From assembly GCA_022410635.1 (NCBI GenBank), contig JAJVDF010000018.1:3679277-3743276 (forward strand): DNA of 64,000 nucleotides. Reading direction: 5' to 3'. The translations under genes were made by a program, and so were the position numbers. The stretch is from Tretioscincus oriximinensis. Lineage: Eukaryota; Chordata; Lepidosauria; Squamata; Gymnophthalmidae. This document shows positions 1 through 11,860 of this stretch, one piece after another. Numbering within the stretch: the first letter of the stretch is position 1; the number at the start of each line of letters is the position of its first letter. The notes beneath the pieces were generated by a model. That model had not been told where the DNA came from and did not search any database. It saw only the letters and a program-made list of their open reading frames with translations.

Positions 1-2611
1 TTGGGNCATTGATCTATGGAATTTGCTATCTCAGAAGGTGATGACAGCTACCAGTTTGGATGGTTTTAAAAAATGATTTGGCAAATTTATGACGGCAGGA
101 GTATCAATTGCTACTACAACTGATGCCTAGGTACTGCCTCCAGGATGAAGAAGAGACAGGCAGGAGACCATTTTCAANGAGCTGAGAGTTGCCTTTGTCT
201 TTTGCTTCAGATGTCCAGAAACAATTAATGTGCCACTCTAAAACAAGAAGCTGAATTAGATGGACTACATCCAATCCAGCAAAACTCCTATTATATTCTT
301 AATTGTATTTGTATTTGTGTTGGTATACCATCTTTTAATGATATAAAATTAGAAGATGCTTTTTAAAAAGAGCAAAAATATAATTATTATCTGATCATGC
401 ACTTTAAAAAACTGTGCACTGACACAGCCTATAATTTGCAAGACTGAAATTCAACTCTTTATTTTGCTATGAAATCTTCCTGTGTGATATTCAGCCAGTC
501 ATTCCTTGCTGTGGGAATAAAACTAAAGAGTCAGTTATAATGTTTTCTCCTTGGAAATAAAAGGAAGGTGTAAATATAAAATACATTACAGTGTAGGGCA
601 ACAAATTATTTTAGGGATGTTATATGTGTTTATCTCATAGGGGAGAGCACTCAAGGTACCACCATGGAAAAAAACAAAGATTTGAGATTTTCTCTAGGTG
701 CTTCTTTTACTTCCTGTACCACTACTGACACCATATGAGAGATATGGTTACAAAACCAAGACAAGATCCGGATAGTACCAAAATGGTGCTATTGACACAC
801 TCCTAGGGATCACACATCCATTGAAAAAACATCCTGTCATAAAAAGGTGGAAAGCATAGAAATAGAATATTAGAAAACATTCTGATTGCACTTTTTTACT
901 TTCTGTTCATCCTTTACTCCCTGGCCATGTCATGCTGCTCTGTACAATTCTCTGTGNCTTTTAAAATGCCCCCTGATCTGAGGAGCAATTTAAGAGATGG
1001 AGTAATTCATCAGAACAGTCCATTTCCCATTGTTACAGCAAGTGATCCAGCCCTAGAAGCCATAGAAACCATACTTATGGGGCAACTGTTTTTAATTTTA
1101 ACACTTCAATATTTATAAGAAAGAGTTCCATGGGATCAGAGCAGAGAAGTACAATATTCTTTTCTCCACATAGTTCAATCAAATACCCACAGATGATTCA
1201 TCAGAAACGCATGAAAGTTTTTATTGTACTTCCTGCTTTTATTTTCAAAGGAGTTAATATTCAAAAAGCCCAAAACAATCACATTTAAGGGACACGTATC
1301 CCTAAACAATTACTGAAAGTCTCTTTTTTCTATAAATGTGTGCACTATCAAAGATCATTATTGAAATTATTATTATAAAATAATTAAAATTATATTTATA
1401 ATCATGTACTTATTCCACTATATTTAGATATTTCAGAATAAATCACTGTCTGTACTTTTTTATTCCAGAACATCTATGCTTTATTCCTGAATATCCAGTG
1501 ATAGCAGAATAAAGTAAGTGATATCTGGAGGAAGCTTAATATGTAGTTAAATTTGCTTTTACTTTTTTACATTTCATTTCAGCGAATAAAACACGTGATT
1601 CTAACTTTAACAATTACCCCTGCAGGATATGCTAGGAATCTGCAACTTCTACAAAGCAAAACACATTTAAAACTTGGAATAAATGAGATGCAAAGACTTA
1701 AATAAGGATGTGGAGACACCTTCATTAAAGTTCTAGGATTTGAGAATATAAATCCCCACCTTTTTCTGATTTGCAGTCTGTCTGGTTTGTTCATATAATA
1801 GATAATTCTGCCATTCACTTTTTTGCTCTGTGGAATCAAATTGCATTGCAAGGAGAGAGAGAATGAGGGAGTTTGACTGTCACGTTTATATTTGAAAGAT
1901 TAAGGCAGAATCTAATGAGCTCATTAATTTCATTTCATTAACCAAACAGTGCTGTGGAGAACTGCAAATATTTAAAGAAGCCCAGCAGGGTCAGAGATGC
2001 ATTTAATTAATGTTGTCACGTGATGCTAGGAACTTTAAAAAGAAAAAAAAGAATAAGAAGAAAAACTCATCCTATTACTACATTGTTAAAAAAGAGGTTT
2101 TGTTACAAGACGACATCTTTTTTATAGTTAAAAGGTTACATAGTTTGTAAAACTTCTCTGGATTTAATGAACACACTCTGATATCAAATAATCTGTTACA
2201 TTTTATGTTTGCGAGATTGCTCTGATTATAAGGCAGTTTATCTTCTACTATTTATTATATGAACAGTTTGCATCTCATATTCTGTAAAGAATTCTGAATT
2301 CTTTACCTTTTGCTTACATTTTCAGGAGTAAGGCAAAATGGCTGTATCTCAGTAGTTGAGCAAACAGCCAGAAAAACAGAAGGATGCCTGTTCAGCACCA
2401 AATGTCTCACCCAAAGCACCAATTTTTTGTATCTCTGTCAAGAAAACTGCACTAAGGTAAACCAGTCAGTCATGACATAGTGGTGACCAACAACAACAAA
2501 GGGCAATTTGAATTAAACAAATCTTCATTCTATACCTGTTTAATCTCATTTTTACAATGTTCACTGTAAAAGTTGTGTTTCACAGTTAAATATTGGCAGA
2601 AACCTGTAGAT
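1..2611. other. AT-rich sequence without recognised gene
   Basis: I recognise no gene or repeat here. Open frames are short and look like nothing known. Positions 1350-1440 are extremely AT-rich. Positions 1915-2035 contain several TAAT/ATTA cores (GCTCATTAATTTC, CATTAACC, TTTAATTAATG) and a TCACGTGA E-box-like site. That could be a conserved noncoding element, but no conservation data are available. Positions 2036-2065 are a short A/G-rich run. Confidence 0.6.
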
Positions 2612-3118
2612 TGCATACTGCTCTGGGACCACACTTAGAATATTGTGTTTAGTTCTGGGGGCCCAAATTTTAAAAAGGACTTTGATAAGAGTTCAAAAGA
2701 GAGTTACAAGGATGGTGAGTCATCTATAAACCATGAAGTCCTGTGAGACACGTTTAAAGGATCTAGGAATGTTTAGTCTGCAAAAAAGGAGACTGAGAGG
2801 AGACCTGATAGTTATCTACAAATATCTGAAGGGTTGTCACAGAGCAGAGGGATTAGATTGTTCTCATTGGCACATGGAAGGACTAGAAACAATGGGATTA
2901 AAATGGGAAACTATTTAGATTAGACAGCAGAAAATACTAACAGTCAGAGTGATAAACCAAGGGAACAAGTTGGCACAGGAGGTGGTGAATTCACCTTCAC
3001 TGGAAGTCTTCAACAGAGGCCGGACAGTCATTTGTCGGGGATGGTTTAGTGAATCCTGCATTGAGCAGTTAGTTGGACCCGATGACCATGGAGGTCCCTT
3101 TCAATTCTATGATTCTAT
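2612..3118 (+). mobile_element. CR1 LINE 3' end, subfamily ending in ATTCTATGATTCTAT
   Basis: This is the 3' portion of a CR1 non-LTR retrotransposon: the C-terminal end of the ORF2 reverse-transcriptase polyprotein plus the 3' terminus. The sequence starts near CTGCTCTGGGACCACACTT and passes through TTACAAGGATGG. It encodes a recognisable but broken CR1 stretch ([18 protein letters not shown] at about 2757-2810) and ends with the short tandem 3' terminus AATTCTATGATTCTAT near 3100-3118. CR1 copies are normally 5'-truncated and have no poly(A) tail, as here. Several stops and small indels show that it is dead. The copies at 22758, 27386 and 61081 belong to the same general subfamily. Confidence 0.9.
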
Positions 3119-4774
3119 TTCAGAATAAGGGTCAGGGCAAAAAGATGAGTACTCAGCTATGAAAGATCCCATATGAGAACATTCATGGAGTGGTCAGTAT
3201 TTATATAAGCTGTAAGGATGCATGACTGGATCATCATTTTGGAGCCAAATGGGTTCGTGATTTTGTTTTGTTGAACAGATCTGACTTTTGATTGGATCCA
3301 TTTGAAAAAAAATCCATTTCAAACCAAACCCTTAAGATTTGGTTCATTTCAAATCAAACAGCTTGCTTTATGTTCATGCACATCTTTATTTATGACTATG
3401 TGATTTGTTTGAAGGAATGTACAAAGTGTCAGATCAAACATATGATCAATGAAAGAAGGGGGACCTTGTTTAAAGGACACATTATGTAGCCAAACACTGA
3501 CCAAATGGTTAGTACAAGAAGAATCTGTAACCACTTAGAAGCAAGACTGTTAGAAATGGCCTAATAAACTATAATAGTGACACAGCAGCTGTTAATTGCA
3601 ATCAGATGCTTTATTGGCAGTATAGTACAGGTGAGCTTTCAGGAGAGCGTTTAAATATGCAAACATTTACAATAGAGATAGACGCTCAGTGCCTTGGCTT
3701 TCTAAAATATGATTTATCTTATCTACATATGCTGTTTCTGAGCAGGAAAATTCATGATTCCAGTGCTGTGGAGAAATGTTAACACCCAGATGTCACTGAA
3801 GAAATTACTCCCAGTTCATTTCTTCAGCTTCTTATGAACTCAGTTCATGGATCTGTCTTGCTGTATATCAGGTTTAAGCTTCATTCAGGCTTGGCAGGGA
3901 AATGTCAAGAATGACATAATCTCTGTGGGTTTTGTGATGGCCCCATCACAGCTCCTCTCTGGACCCAAGACCAATTGGGAGGTAGATTCAGAAGCATAGA
4001 GAGCAGAAAGTGATGCTTTTTCTTGTTTCTCAAAATGCTGGCCTTGCATGTAAACACACAGAGAAAAAAAGTAAGACATTAGTTTCTGGATTTCAAACCT
4101 AGAAGTGCATTTCAGATTATCACTGAGGTAAGTGACAGATAGAGGTAAGTCTCTGCTGTTGGTCTATGTTATTGCCCAGCTGTCTGGGCAGTAAGAGGTT
4201 GTTTCCTGGAGGTGACCATAGGCTTAGAATTCCCTTCGCTTGGGCAATTTGAATGTAACCAACTAAAATTTTCTACATCCCTAGTTACCATATCTCTCAT
4301 CACATTCAGCAGCACTTCCTTAATTGTGTTGACCAGTAAACTCAACTAGATGTAGGCTTAGTTAGGGAAAATGCATGCTACCAACTTCTCTCTCTCTCTC
4401 TGGGTTAGTCTCTAATGTGCTACTACATCCTTTTGCTTGAAAAATGTGACACTCAGGAGCATCAGTAATGAGGAATTTGGCTGTATCCACACAGCAGATA
4501 CTTTCCTAGATTGGAGTGACATGGAGGCAGCTCTGTTGTTTTTGGTCATGTCTTGCCAGTGGTCAGCTCATGGCAAAACACTGATGTTCCATGGTTTCTG
4601 ATCACTTGGAAAGTTGGATCCCAGCACGGAGGTCCCCAACCAGCCCCTTCCATCACTGTGTACAGTAAGTAGCATGAACGACTTTCGCAGCCACGAGGAG
4701 GAGGGGCACAAACTCTGGCAAGAGCAAAGAACCAGCAACCAATTGGGCGAGTTCTTACTGCTGTCTGGAACAGC
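3119..4774. other. Non-coding stretch, nothing recognised
   Basis: No gene or clear repeat seen. A short (TC)n run lies at 4388-4401. The segment beginning TGTATCCACACAG near 4484 resembles the TGCATCCACAC terminus of the inverted-repeat transposon at 38841, but no partner end was found. Confidence 0.5.
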
Positions 4775-5284
4775 TGGCCAGACACACATCACNCTGGTCA
4801 TCAAAGAGCTGCACTGGCTGCCTATCCNCTACCGAGCCCAATTCAAGATGTTTACTTAACCTCTAAGTAACTTGAGTCCCAAATATCTAAAGGAATGCTT
4901 TCTCCCATACCAACCTGCCCATGACTTAAGATCTGCAGGGGAGGCCCTCCTGGTTGTACCACCCCTTTCAAAAGCAAATGAAGTGGAAACCTGGGGCAGG
5001 ACCTTCTCGGACCCATTCTTTGGAATAGTCTCTCCTTCGAGGTGCATCTATCATCAACACTGTCTTGCTTTAGAAGATCTTTGAAGACACACGTCTTTCA
5101 CTTGGCCTTTGGCTGAAGAAATCTCATTTATCCCCACTTTAAAATATTGTTTTTATACAGTTCGTAACTTGTAAATTTTGTACTGATGTTTTATACTGCT
5201 TTTAATCTGTTAATTTTATATTCATGTTTTACTGTGGGCCGTCCTTTCAGGTGTAGGGCGGGGTATAAATATAAATAAATAAAT
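4775..5284 (+). mobile_element. L2-type LINE 3' end
   Basis: This is a 5'-truncated LINE. Translation near 4800-4855 gives LHWLPIxYRAQFKM, a block found near the C-terminus of L2-like ORF2 proteins. It is followed, with broken frames, by a YLKECFLPYQP...LRSAGEALLVVPP stretch and a DPFFG segment, then a 3' UTR ending GTGTAGGGCGGGGTATAAAT and an (AAAT)n tail at 5260-5284. Tails of the same kind occur at 7372 and 52302. The LINE clade is assigned from memory of these motifs; L2 is likely, and a related clade is possible. Confidence 0.75.
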
Positions 5285-6119
5285 AGTTGCTCCTGGGACC
5301 TACATGAGCAGGAGAACATCTCATCTGTTGCTATGGTGGTGGTCACAAACATCTCCAACAGAGCTGTGCAACAACTGAGGANGACAATTGGGTATAGCCT
5401 ACAATACACTAAAAATGTGCTACATAGCAATATTTGGGGAGGCAGTCTTTGAATCTTGAACAGTTAGAGTGCATCCACACGTGCTTTTTCAAGCTTTTCA
5501 GCATAAAATTCCTTCTTTTCAAAAGCTGTCACAGCTTTATTTTACAAGGAGAAGTTCTGAAGAAAATCAGAATAAAAGCATATGGTATGGAAAAACCACA
5601 AAACACAGTTTTTGAAAACATTTTTGTATTCCTGGAATACAGAATCTAATGTGTGTGTATGTTTTTCTCTCTCTGTATGTGTGTGTGTGTTTGTGTGTAA
5701 ATATTGGTAGCTTTTAGCAGCTACATACCTTTTATTACGGACTTCTGTATAATATTCCTACTTTTCTGTAATATATGTGATACAGAAATAGTGGGAACAG
5801 ATTTATATCATTCAATATTTTAAAACTTTTTCTTCCTAAAAAATAAAATGAACCTGTTTTGTGTTATTTTGATATTCTGGTACTTTTGAGATAGACTGTT
5901 ACAATATAAACTTTGCTATACTGTATTCCATTTTGGCAGGTGCTTCTATTTCAATGGGCATATCAACATTTTCCCTCCCCACCTTTGGTTATCCATTGGA
6001 CTCAAGTATCTCACTTTTCTACTCCAAAGTGTTAATCACCATATCAGCAAAACAAATGAAGAAAAAGGTGTGGTAGGCCTGATTTACAAATAATTTAATT
6101 TGGATAAGGGGGAGGTAAA
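5285..6119. other. Non-coding stretch with TG-rich microsatellite
   Basis: No gene seen. Positions 5650-5698 hold an interrupted TG/TC-rich microsatellite (TGTGTGTATG...TCTCTCTGTATGTGTGTGTG). Near 5470 the sequence AGTGCATCCACACGTGC resembles one end of a short inverted-repeat transposon, but its partner end is unclear. Confidence 0.5.
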
Positions 6120-6685
6120 ACATCAGGTATTTGAAAAATGGTCCTTCAGAATTATTAATTGAGGGAGATGATGTAATAAGAGAATTTAAGAAAATAAAAA
6201 ATGAAAAATTGAATAAATTAAAAGATATGAGGAAAAAGGGGATCCATAGTAGGTATAGAGCACCAACCCAACTGGCCCATATGCTACCAAATATTAATGG
6301 AGATTGTAGGCATGGCTGTAGAGGTACATTTAAACATCTGATATGGCATTGCAACACAAATCAGGAGTTCTGGAGAATAATGGAAAAGGAGATAAATAAA
6401 ATCATAAACATTGAAATTAATGTCATGGATAAAATGGCGATAATGCATACAGAAGTGGACTTATTACCTGTATGGTTGAAAGAAGTAGAAGAAAAGTTGA
6501 TAGTTTGTGCACAAATGGTATTAATAAGAGGTTGGAAAGATAGTACTAAGTGGACCTTAGGAAATTGGTATGATTATTTAATAGAAATAATAGCGGCAGA
6601 AGTCTTTGTCTTCTGAATTCTTTGTTACCTTTTGCTTTGTCTTAATTTTGAAAATAATAATAAAACATTTTTTAAAAAGAATGTA
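6120..6685 (+). pseudogene. L1 LINE ORF2 C-terminal remnant with 3' tail
   Basis: An open frame of about 160 codons (6131-6616) reads as the C-terminal end of an L1 ORF2 protein. It has a cysteine/histidine cluster CRHGCRGTFKHLIWHC followed by FWRIMEKEINKI, the usual L1 zinc-knuckle-like region after the reverse transcriptase. In full-length L1, ORF2 is over 1,200 residues, so only the last tenth is present. An in-frame stop lies just upstream at 6116, and no ATG fits a real start. The frame stops at 6614-6616 and is followed by AATAATAATAAAAC and an A-rich tail to about 6683. Lizard L1 elements carry this AT-rich codon usage. The remnant is 5'-truncated and not functional, but it is unusually little decayed for the window. 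Confidence 0.85.
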
Positions 6686-6929
6686 TCAGCAAGAGTCTTC
6701 CAACTGGTGTTGGAGAGGAATTGCTATAATGACTCATGAGTACAGCATATATGATTATTTTATGTTGTTGTGAAAGTGCTATAAGGAGGAAAGTGTTTGC
6801 ACAATCTTAATTCTCATGGCACCCCTACCCACAGGCCACCATAAGTATTGTTACCAATACTCAAAAGATATATGGTTTCAGGAATTTCTGTGTTGTTTGC
6901 CTAATATCTAGACCCCTGGTTGTATCTGG

Positions 6930-7098
6930 ATGCANTATTCCTGAAATGTCTTTTGCAGGCAGTTGAGAACATTTGAAGATTTTGCAGTCTTCTGTTCCAG
7001 ACTGCCCAGATGCAATTGGTGGGCCACTGTGTGGGACAGAATGCTGGTATACATGGGCTCCAGCCCGATACAGCAAGGCATCTCTTACGTTCTCACAA
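6930..7098 (+). mobile_element. CR1 LINE 3' fragment
   Basis: The plus strand reads TTCCTGAAATGTCTTTTGCA, then CTTCTGTTCCAGACTGCCCA, GTGGGCCACTGTGTGGGACA and CTCTTACGTTCT. These are the same landmarks, in the same order, as the CR1 at 57250-57592, and they appear in reverse complement at 20527, 48712, 51724 and 56561. Only the last ~170 bases of the element are present. Confidence 0.8.
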
Positions 7099-7239
7099 AA
7101 CCACCATAAATGAATGTAAATAATCCTGTTGCAACCATACCAATAATTTAAAGAAAATTATTATCAATATAAGAAATGTAAACCGCCGTCATGTACCATC
7201 TATGAAGAATTTTGAGTTAGAGTACTTCAGTTTTTAATT

Positions 7240-7372
7240 TTTGTTACAGTTGTAATCATTGGTTAGTTTTCTAATATTAATCTGTTTTATGGGGTCTTAT
7301 TGGGATCTGCCCAGAGACATTTGGGTATAGGGCAGAACAAAAATGTAAGTAAATAAATAAAATAAATAAACC
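7240..7372 (+). mobile_element. L2-type LINE 3' tail
   Basis: The short 3' end contains CCCAGAGACATTTGGGTATA followed by GGGCAGAACA and an (AAAT)n-like tail at 7350-7372. It corresponds to the CTGAGACC-TTGGG-TAGGGCGG-TATAAAT motif of the other L2-type tails in the window. No coding part remains. Confidence 0.65.
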
Positions 7373-9089
7373 TGTGCCAGTGAAGACAAGGCCATTGGAC
7401 CACTTCCTATGGCTATTATCACTCACTCAGCTGTAGTGATTGAAGTTGGAAATCCTTGTAAGTAGTTCCTTCTATTATCTTAGGAAATCCATGGCAATCC
7501 AGAGAGGAGGTACTGCACCATAGAGTTCCTTTCCCTTCTCCTCCTGTATTTCACAATCTGCATGGCACGAAGAGAAGCTGTGCAAATATTGCAATTGACT
7601 TTTTGCACTCATATTTTAGGTTTGTTTCAATGACAGAAATCTAGGGTGCATCCACATATTGTTTTCTTATGCTAGTATGGCATGAATGCCACACGGTCTA
7701 ATAGCACTCTCATCATACTAATATAAGGAAAGCATTGAGAAAAGTTATATTGCAATACACAAGAACACCAGGGAAAAGCAACTTCCATAGCGCTTTTGCC
7801 AGATGTANCACAATATATTGCACACTACCATCTGAGTTGGCACTGGTGCATATGGTAGCTGAAAAGCATGAACATGCACACACAAATAATGCCAATCATG
7901 CACATCCAGGGGTTTTGTCCCAGTGTTTGGTCAGAGGCCAATGACAAGTTAGCTCACTTTGTGTTCTTCATAGCACTGCCCCATTCATGTGGATAGTGAA
8001 GTGATTATCATGTAATCCATTTATTGCTCAATGATTACTTGTAGTGTGACCAAGACATGTGTCCCGATATACCCTTAGCCTTTTTGATGCATCAATAGAG
8101 AACTATATATTTGGTTTGATCCATATTTAGTTTTAATATCTTATCTCTACAGTTTTAAATAAATCAATAACTAATTAACTAAAAATATTGTGCTTCTTTT
8201 TAAAAATATGTTTTTTGAAAATCAGTGTCCTTGCTAAATGTTGCTAAACTAGGTAAAAACAAGAGAGAACCAGCAACATATCTTAAAGAGGAATAGCTAT
8301 AAGATTTATTAAGTCAGTAAAAAGAATGAGAAAACAAAATATCCTATAACCTTGGCAGAGTCAGGCTGTGGATTCTGATGACAAAGCAATGTAATCTACC
8401 TGAAAACAGCAGCCTAGATATATATTCGGAATGAATAGCATTCTAGTGATAGTGTTCTGAGTGGTATCTCATGTAAAGTGTGAACAACTAATGAACAATG
8501 TCTATTTTTCTCCAGATTTGTCCAACCGGAATAAAACCATGCAATAAGGAGATATATATGTGATCCAACTCTGTGTAGATAATCTGAATTGTTCATAATT
8601 CTTAAAGTTATGATTAAAGGTAGAATAGGAGCACTAGCATGTGGCTGCTGCTACTTTTAAGCTGTTTGTGATTTGCATTTATGATTTATTTTTCTTTAAT
8701 TCATTTAGTGTTTTATGAGGCTGTTTAATGTTGGCCAATGAAACAAGAGCAGGGAAATGATGACACTATCAGTCTGGGCTTGGCAAGCACAGCATATAGA
8801 GAGAACAAAAATGGCAGGCGTATAAATAGTATTTCAGAGTTCTCTTTACTAAAAATAGTTCCCAGAATTCCCTTCATCTGGAAAGACATCCATTTCAGCT
8901 GGAACCAGACTTGCTCTTTAATGATATGAGAGCATTTCCTCTTGTGAAAATGGCACAGAAATATATTTTAGGCATTGAGTTGAAATGAAAGGAGTTGCTG
9001 AAAAGCACTTTGAATCTTATAGTCAAATAAGCTGAACTTGTTGCTCCCTGCACTTCTTTTTATGTTTATATGATATGCTTAATCAGCAA
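7373..9089. other. Non-coding stretch, nothing recognised
   Basis: No gene recognised. Positions 7645-7660 carry GGGTGCATCCACAT, like the terminus of the 38.8-kb inverted-repeat element, without a convincing partner. Positions 8150-8215 are AT-rich. Confidence 0.5.
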
Positions 9090-9440
9090 CAAAGAACTCT
9101 TGGGTATGAACAGAACAGTGGTGAGTTTATTTAGGAGTTTATTTATTTTGTCTTGGTGCTTTGGGCAGGCCCTTCTATTTTATACTGTACCTCTGTCCAA
9201 TTGGACCAATCACAACCTTCCATGCTGTAGGTCTATATTTGATTAGCTACAGAGTTTGTCTTGACCAGTCAGCTGAGTTATTGCTTCTTACCTCACAATT
9301 CATTTTATCTGTAGAAGCTCAATGGACCACAATACAATTGGCAAAATTTTCAAACATATAAATTACAGAATACAATCAAGCATACCAAGAACATTAATTC
9401 CAGCACATGCTTAATTGCGAAACATCGTAGACTGGCTAAC
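9090..9440 (-). mobile_element. Candidate solo LTR (minus strand)
   Basis: Read on the minus strand, this segment has a promoter-like order: GATTGGTCCAATTGG (two CCAAT-type boxes, plus-strand 9196-9211), then a TATA box TATAAAATA at 9176-9184, then AATAAA signals at about 9126-9145. TATA and poly(A) signal lie within about 50 bases, as in retroviral R regions. Exact TG...CA ends and a target duplication were not identified, so an LTR is an inference. No internal retroviral sequence flanks it. Confidence 0.35.
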
Positions 9441-10056
9441 ATAGCTTATCTGAGCTCAGGTTACGGCATTCATGTCATGTTTTCAGAAACTTACTTTTCC
9501 TAACACTTTTATGGAAGTCAATCTGTCTAGATATATAATGGATGCTTATGCACTTAACACATTCAGTAAATAAGGATAAGTGCAAATACGGCCTTGCTTT
9601 TCATACCTGAGCAGCAGATTCTCCCTTGGGACCTAATTCCCAGTTGCTTTGAATCTCAGAAGCTGCACCTGTGTACCCATGGGAACTTTGCAAGCCAAGA
9701 TGCCAAGCTGCTTGTTGATTAATGCTTAAATCTTTCTGGCAGCACAGAGGAACAGCTTCTCTAAACCTTTCCCTTCCTGATAAATGATGTCTTCATTTAG
9801 CAATAAATAATATTCCTCATCTTATTTATTATTTATCGGGTGTTTAATAATTAAACTTGGTGAAACATTAAATCAGATGTCTCTAACAACAGGCTTTTCT
9901 TCTTAGTCATAATTCCAGGGTCAATATCAAGTTTAGCAAAAATTTAGACGAATGAGCAGTTCCATTTTGGGGGAAAAGAAACAGATGCCTAATTGCTGAC
10001 TCTCTCTCTCTCTTTCTGTATGTCTCTGTGTGTAAATATATTTTGGTGGTATACTT
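9441..10056. other. Non-coding stretch with TC/TG microsatellite
   Basis: No gene seen. A TC-rich then TG-rich simple repeat lies at 9999-10032. AT-rich low-complexity sequence lies at 9800-9860. Confidence 0.55.
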
Positions 10057-10368
10057 AGGCTGACCAGATGACCCCTTTGGGGCTGGATGGGTGGGTAAAG
10101 CTTCCAGTATAAACTAGGCTGACCAGATGAACTCTTTTGGTGGGGGGAGGTGGGGTGGGTGGGTTAGAAACCCGGTTTTGGAGTGCCTCCCAATTTTTCC
10201 TGAGGAAAAAAAATTAAAAATTTTTTCCGAAAAAAAAATATTTTTTTGAAAAAAGTTTTCCTCAGCAAAAACCATGAGGCACTCCAAAACCGGGTTTCTA
10301 ACCCACCCACCCCACCTCCCCCCACCAAAAGAGTTCATCTGGTCAGCCTAGTTTATACTGGAAGCTTT
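10057..10368. mobile_element. Foldback (palindromic) element with identical 93-base arms
   Basis: Positions 10097-10368 form a 272-base inverted repeat. Arm 10097-10209 pairs with 10256-10368 around a 46-base A/T-rich spacer. The outer 93 bases (10097-10189 against 10276-10368) are perfect complements; five mismatches occur further in. The arms contain the element terminus TAGGCTGACCAGATGAAC and, outside it, 17 bases that look like flanking DNA (ending TTATACTGGAAGCTTT on the right). A second partial terminus, TAGGCTGACCAGATGACCCC, sits just left at 10059. A decayed copy of the same family is at 29012-29194. It is probably a non-autonomous DNA transposon; its superfamily is not known to me. 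Confidence 0.85.
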
Positions 10369-11562
10369 TTTCAAAATTGCCTTTCCAAAATACTTACATG
10401 TAGGTTTCCAGTTACCCATTTCTCTCTGCTAAAAGGTCATGGGAGACAGCAAAGTATGATGTGCTGAACACGGTTGTTATTATTATGCATTGAGCATAAA
10501 CTAAATGCATGCATAATGCAGTAATACTAAAAATGCAATAATGCAATAATACTAAAAATATTCTGACTGCAGAAACTGAATGCAAGTAGTACAGTTATGC
10601 AAACACAGAGATTTATAGCCACACTTTCTGTTACATTGAGTTTATTTTGAGTATGATGGAGTTGCCTGCAACCACAAAAGTTTAAGTAGTGAAGATTTAA
10701 ATAACCTATTCATTCAAATGGGTCTTTTTTTCTTTTAAAAGATACTATTGCAACCTTAAAATAAATTCAGAGTTTGCATCTGAATGTTCGTTTTTAGGTC
10801 AGGAAATATATGCGAGCAACAATAATGCAGTGGATATTAAAAACCAAACAAAATTACTGCTTTATAGGCTTTCAAAGGGAGGACAGCAATTGCATGTCCT
10901 GAGTTGACTTTTTAATAATGCTACATTGCTACCATCTGAATGGGATTTAATCCTGATAGTCACGTGGGCTGCATTTGCATGTTCAAAAAAGCAGTCAGAA
11001 AAGATCCCAGGAGCATTGCAACAGCAGTTGAAATCGCCATTCAAGCTTCAGCAATCTGCTAAAGGTCTTTTCAGTATTAAATCAGTCAGGCCCACTGGTT
11101 ACAGAAAGGTATGGTCTGGAACAGAACATCACTATGTGTATAAGGATGCTGATTTAGAAGAATTCCACTTGTATTTTGAGGCCAGGCTTCAAGCATCCAG
11201 GGGAAAGAAAGAAAAGCCTTGAAACCTCTTTGGGACACAAGTCTGGCAATGGCCTAATATTTAATCCAACTTCAGTCCACTTTCAGAATGAGAATATATC
11301 AACAAAATAGCAAAGTGTTTTCTTTTAGCATCCTTTAACTCAGAAAACCAACCTTTGGTTTACAGAACGTGGAAAGGAAATGGCTATTCCCTTTGCAGAT
11401 CTGTTCTTCTGTTCTGAAATAATTTCATTTCACTCTGTATAAAAGACTGGATTAAAATTTAGGATTAAATTTAGTGTGTTGATAAACTTCTGTTACCTTT
11501 TCCTAAATATTCCTTAGCAACCCCAGATGGAAACTGAAGCAAGGGTATTCTATTAGCCATGA
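10369..11562. other. Non-coding stretch, nothing recognised
   Basis: No recognised gene. A 98-codon frame at 10926-11222 has no familiar domain. Short degenerate repeats of TGCATAATGCA/ATAATACTAAAAAT occur at 10480-10560. Confidence 0.5.
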
Positions 11563-11860
11563 AGAAGGAGGAGGAGGAGGTTGTCCTTATACCCTGCTTT
11601 TCCCACCTTACAAAGGGACTCAAAGTGGCTTAGAAGAGTATTTTGCCCGAGGGCTCACATTCTATCTTCCCCACGAAGCTGTGGTGGTTCCCATGTATTT
11701 TACCTGAAGTCAATTGTAATTTCTTGTACTTCTTGTTATCGAATAGCTGGGTTGACTAGAGCTACAGGCAAGTAGAAGTTGCTCACCCCTCTCCACATCC
11801 GACACAGGGTTTCCAAACCCGATTTCCTAGATGAGAAATGGTTTCCTAAGTGACTGACCC
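11563..11860 (-). mobile_element. tRNA-headed SINE, copy A (minus strand)
   Basis: On the minus strand this reads, in order, a tRNA-like head (GGGTCAGTCACTTAGG... GGGTTTGGAAACC), a middle containing CTGTGTCGGATGTGGAGAGG, a 3' part GAGTCCCTTTGTAAGGTGGG with GCAGGGTATAAGG, and a tail that appears on the plus strand as GAAGAAGGAGGAGG. It aligns along its whole length with the plus-strand copy at 12813-13086. The tRNA head and the terminal GGGTATAA block match my memory of Sauria-type SINEs, whose 3' end is shared with a LINE. The element is an RNA polymerase III-derived retroposon without coding capacity. Confidence 0.85.

Noticed and set aside
5467..5490. Inverted-repeat transposon with a TGCATCCACAC end
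   Set aside because: Only one end is visible; no matching inverted end within several hundred bases.
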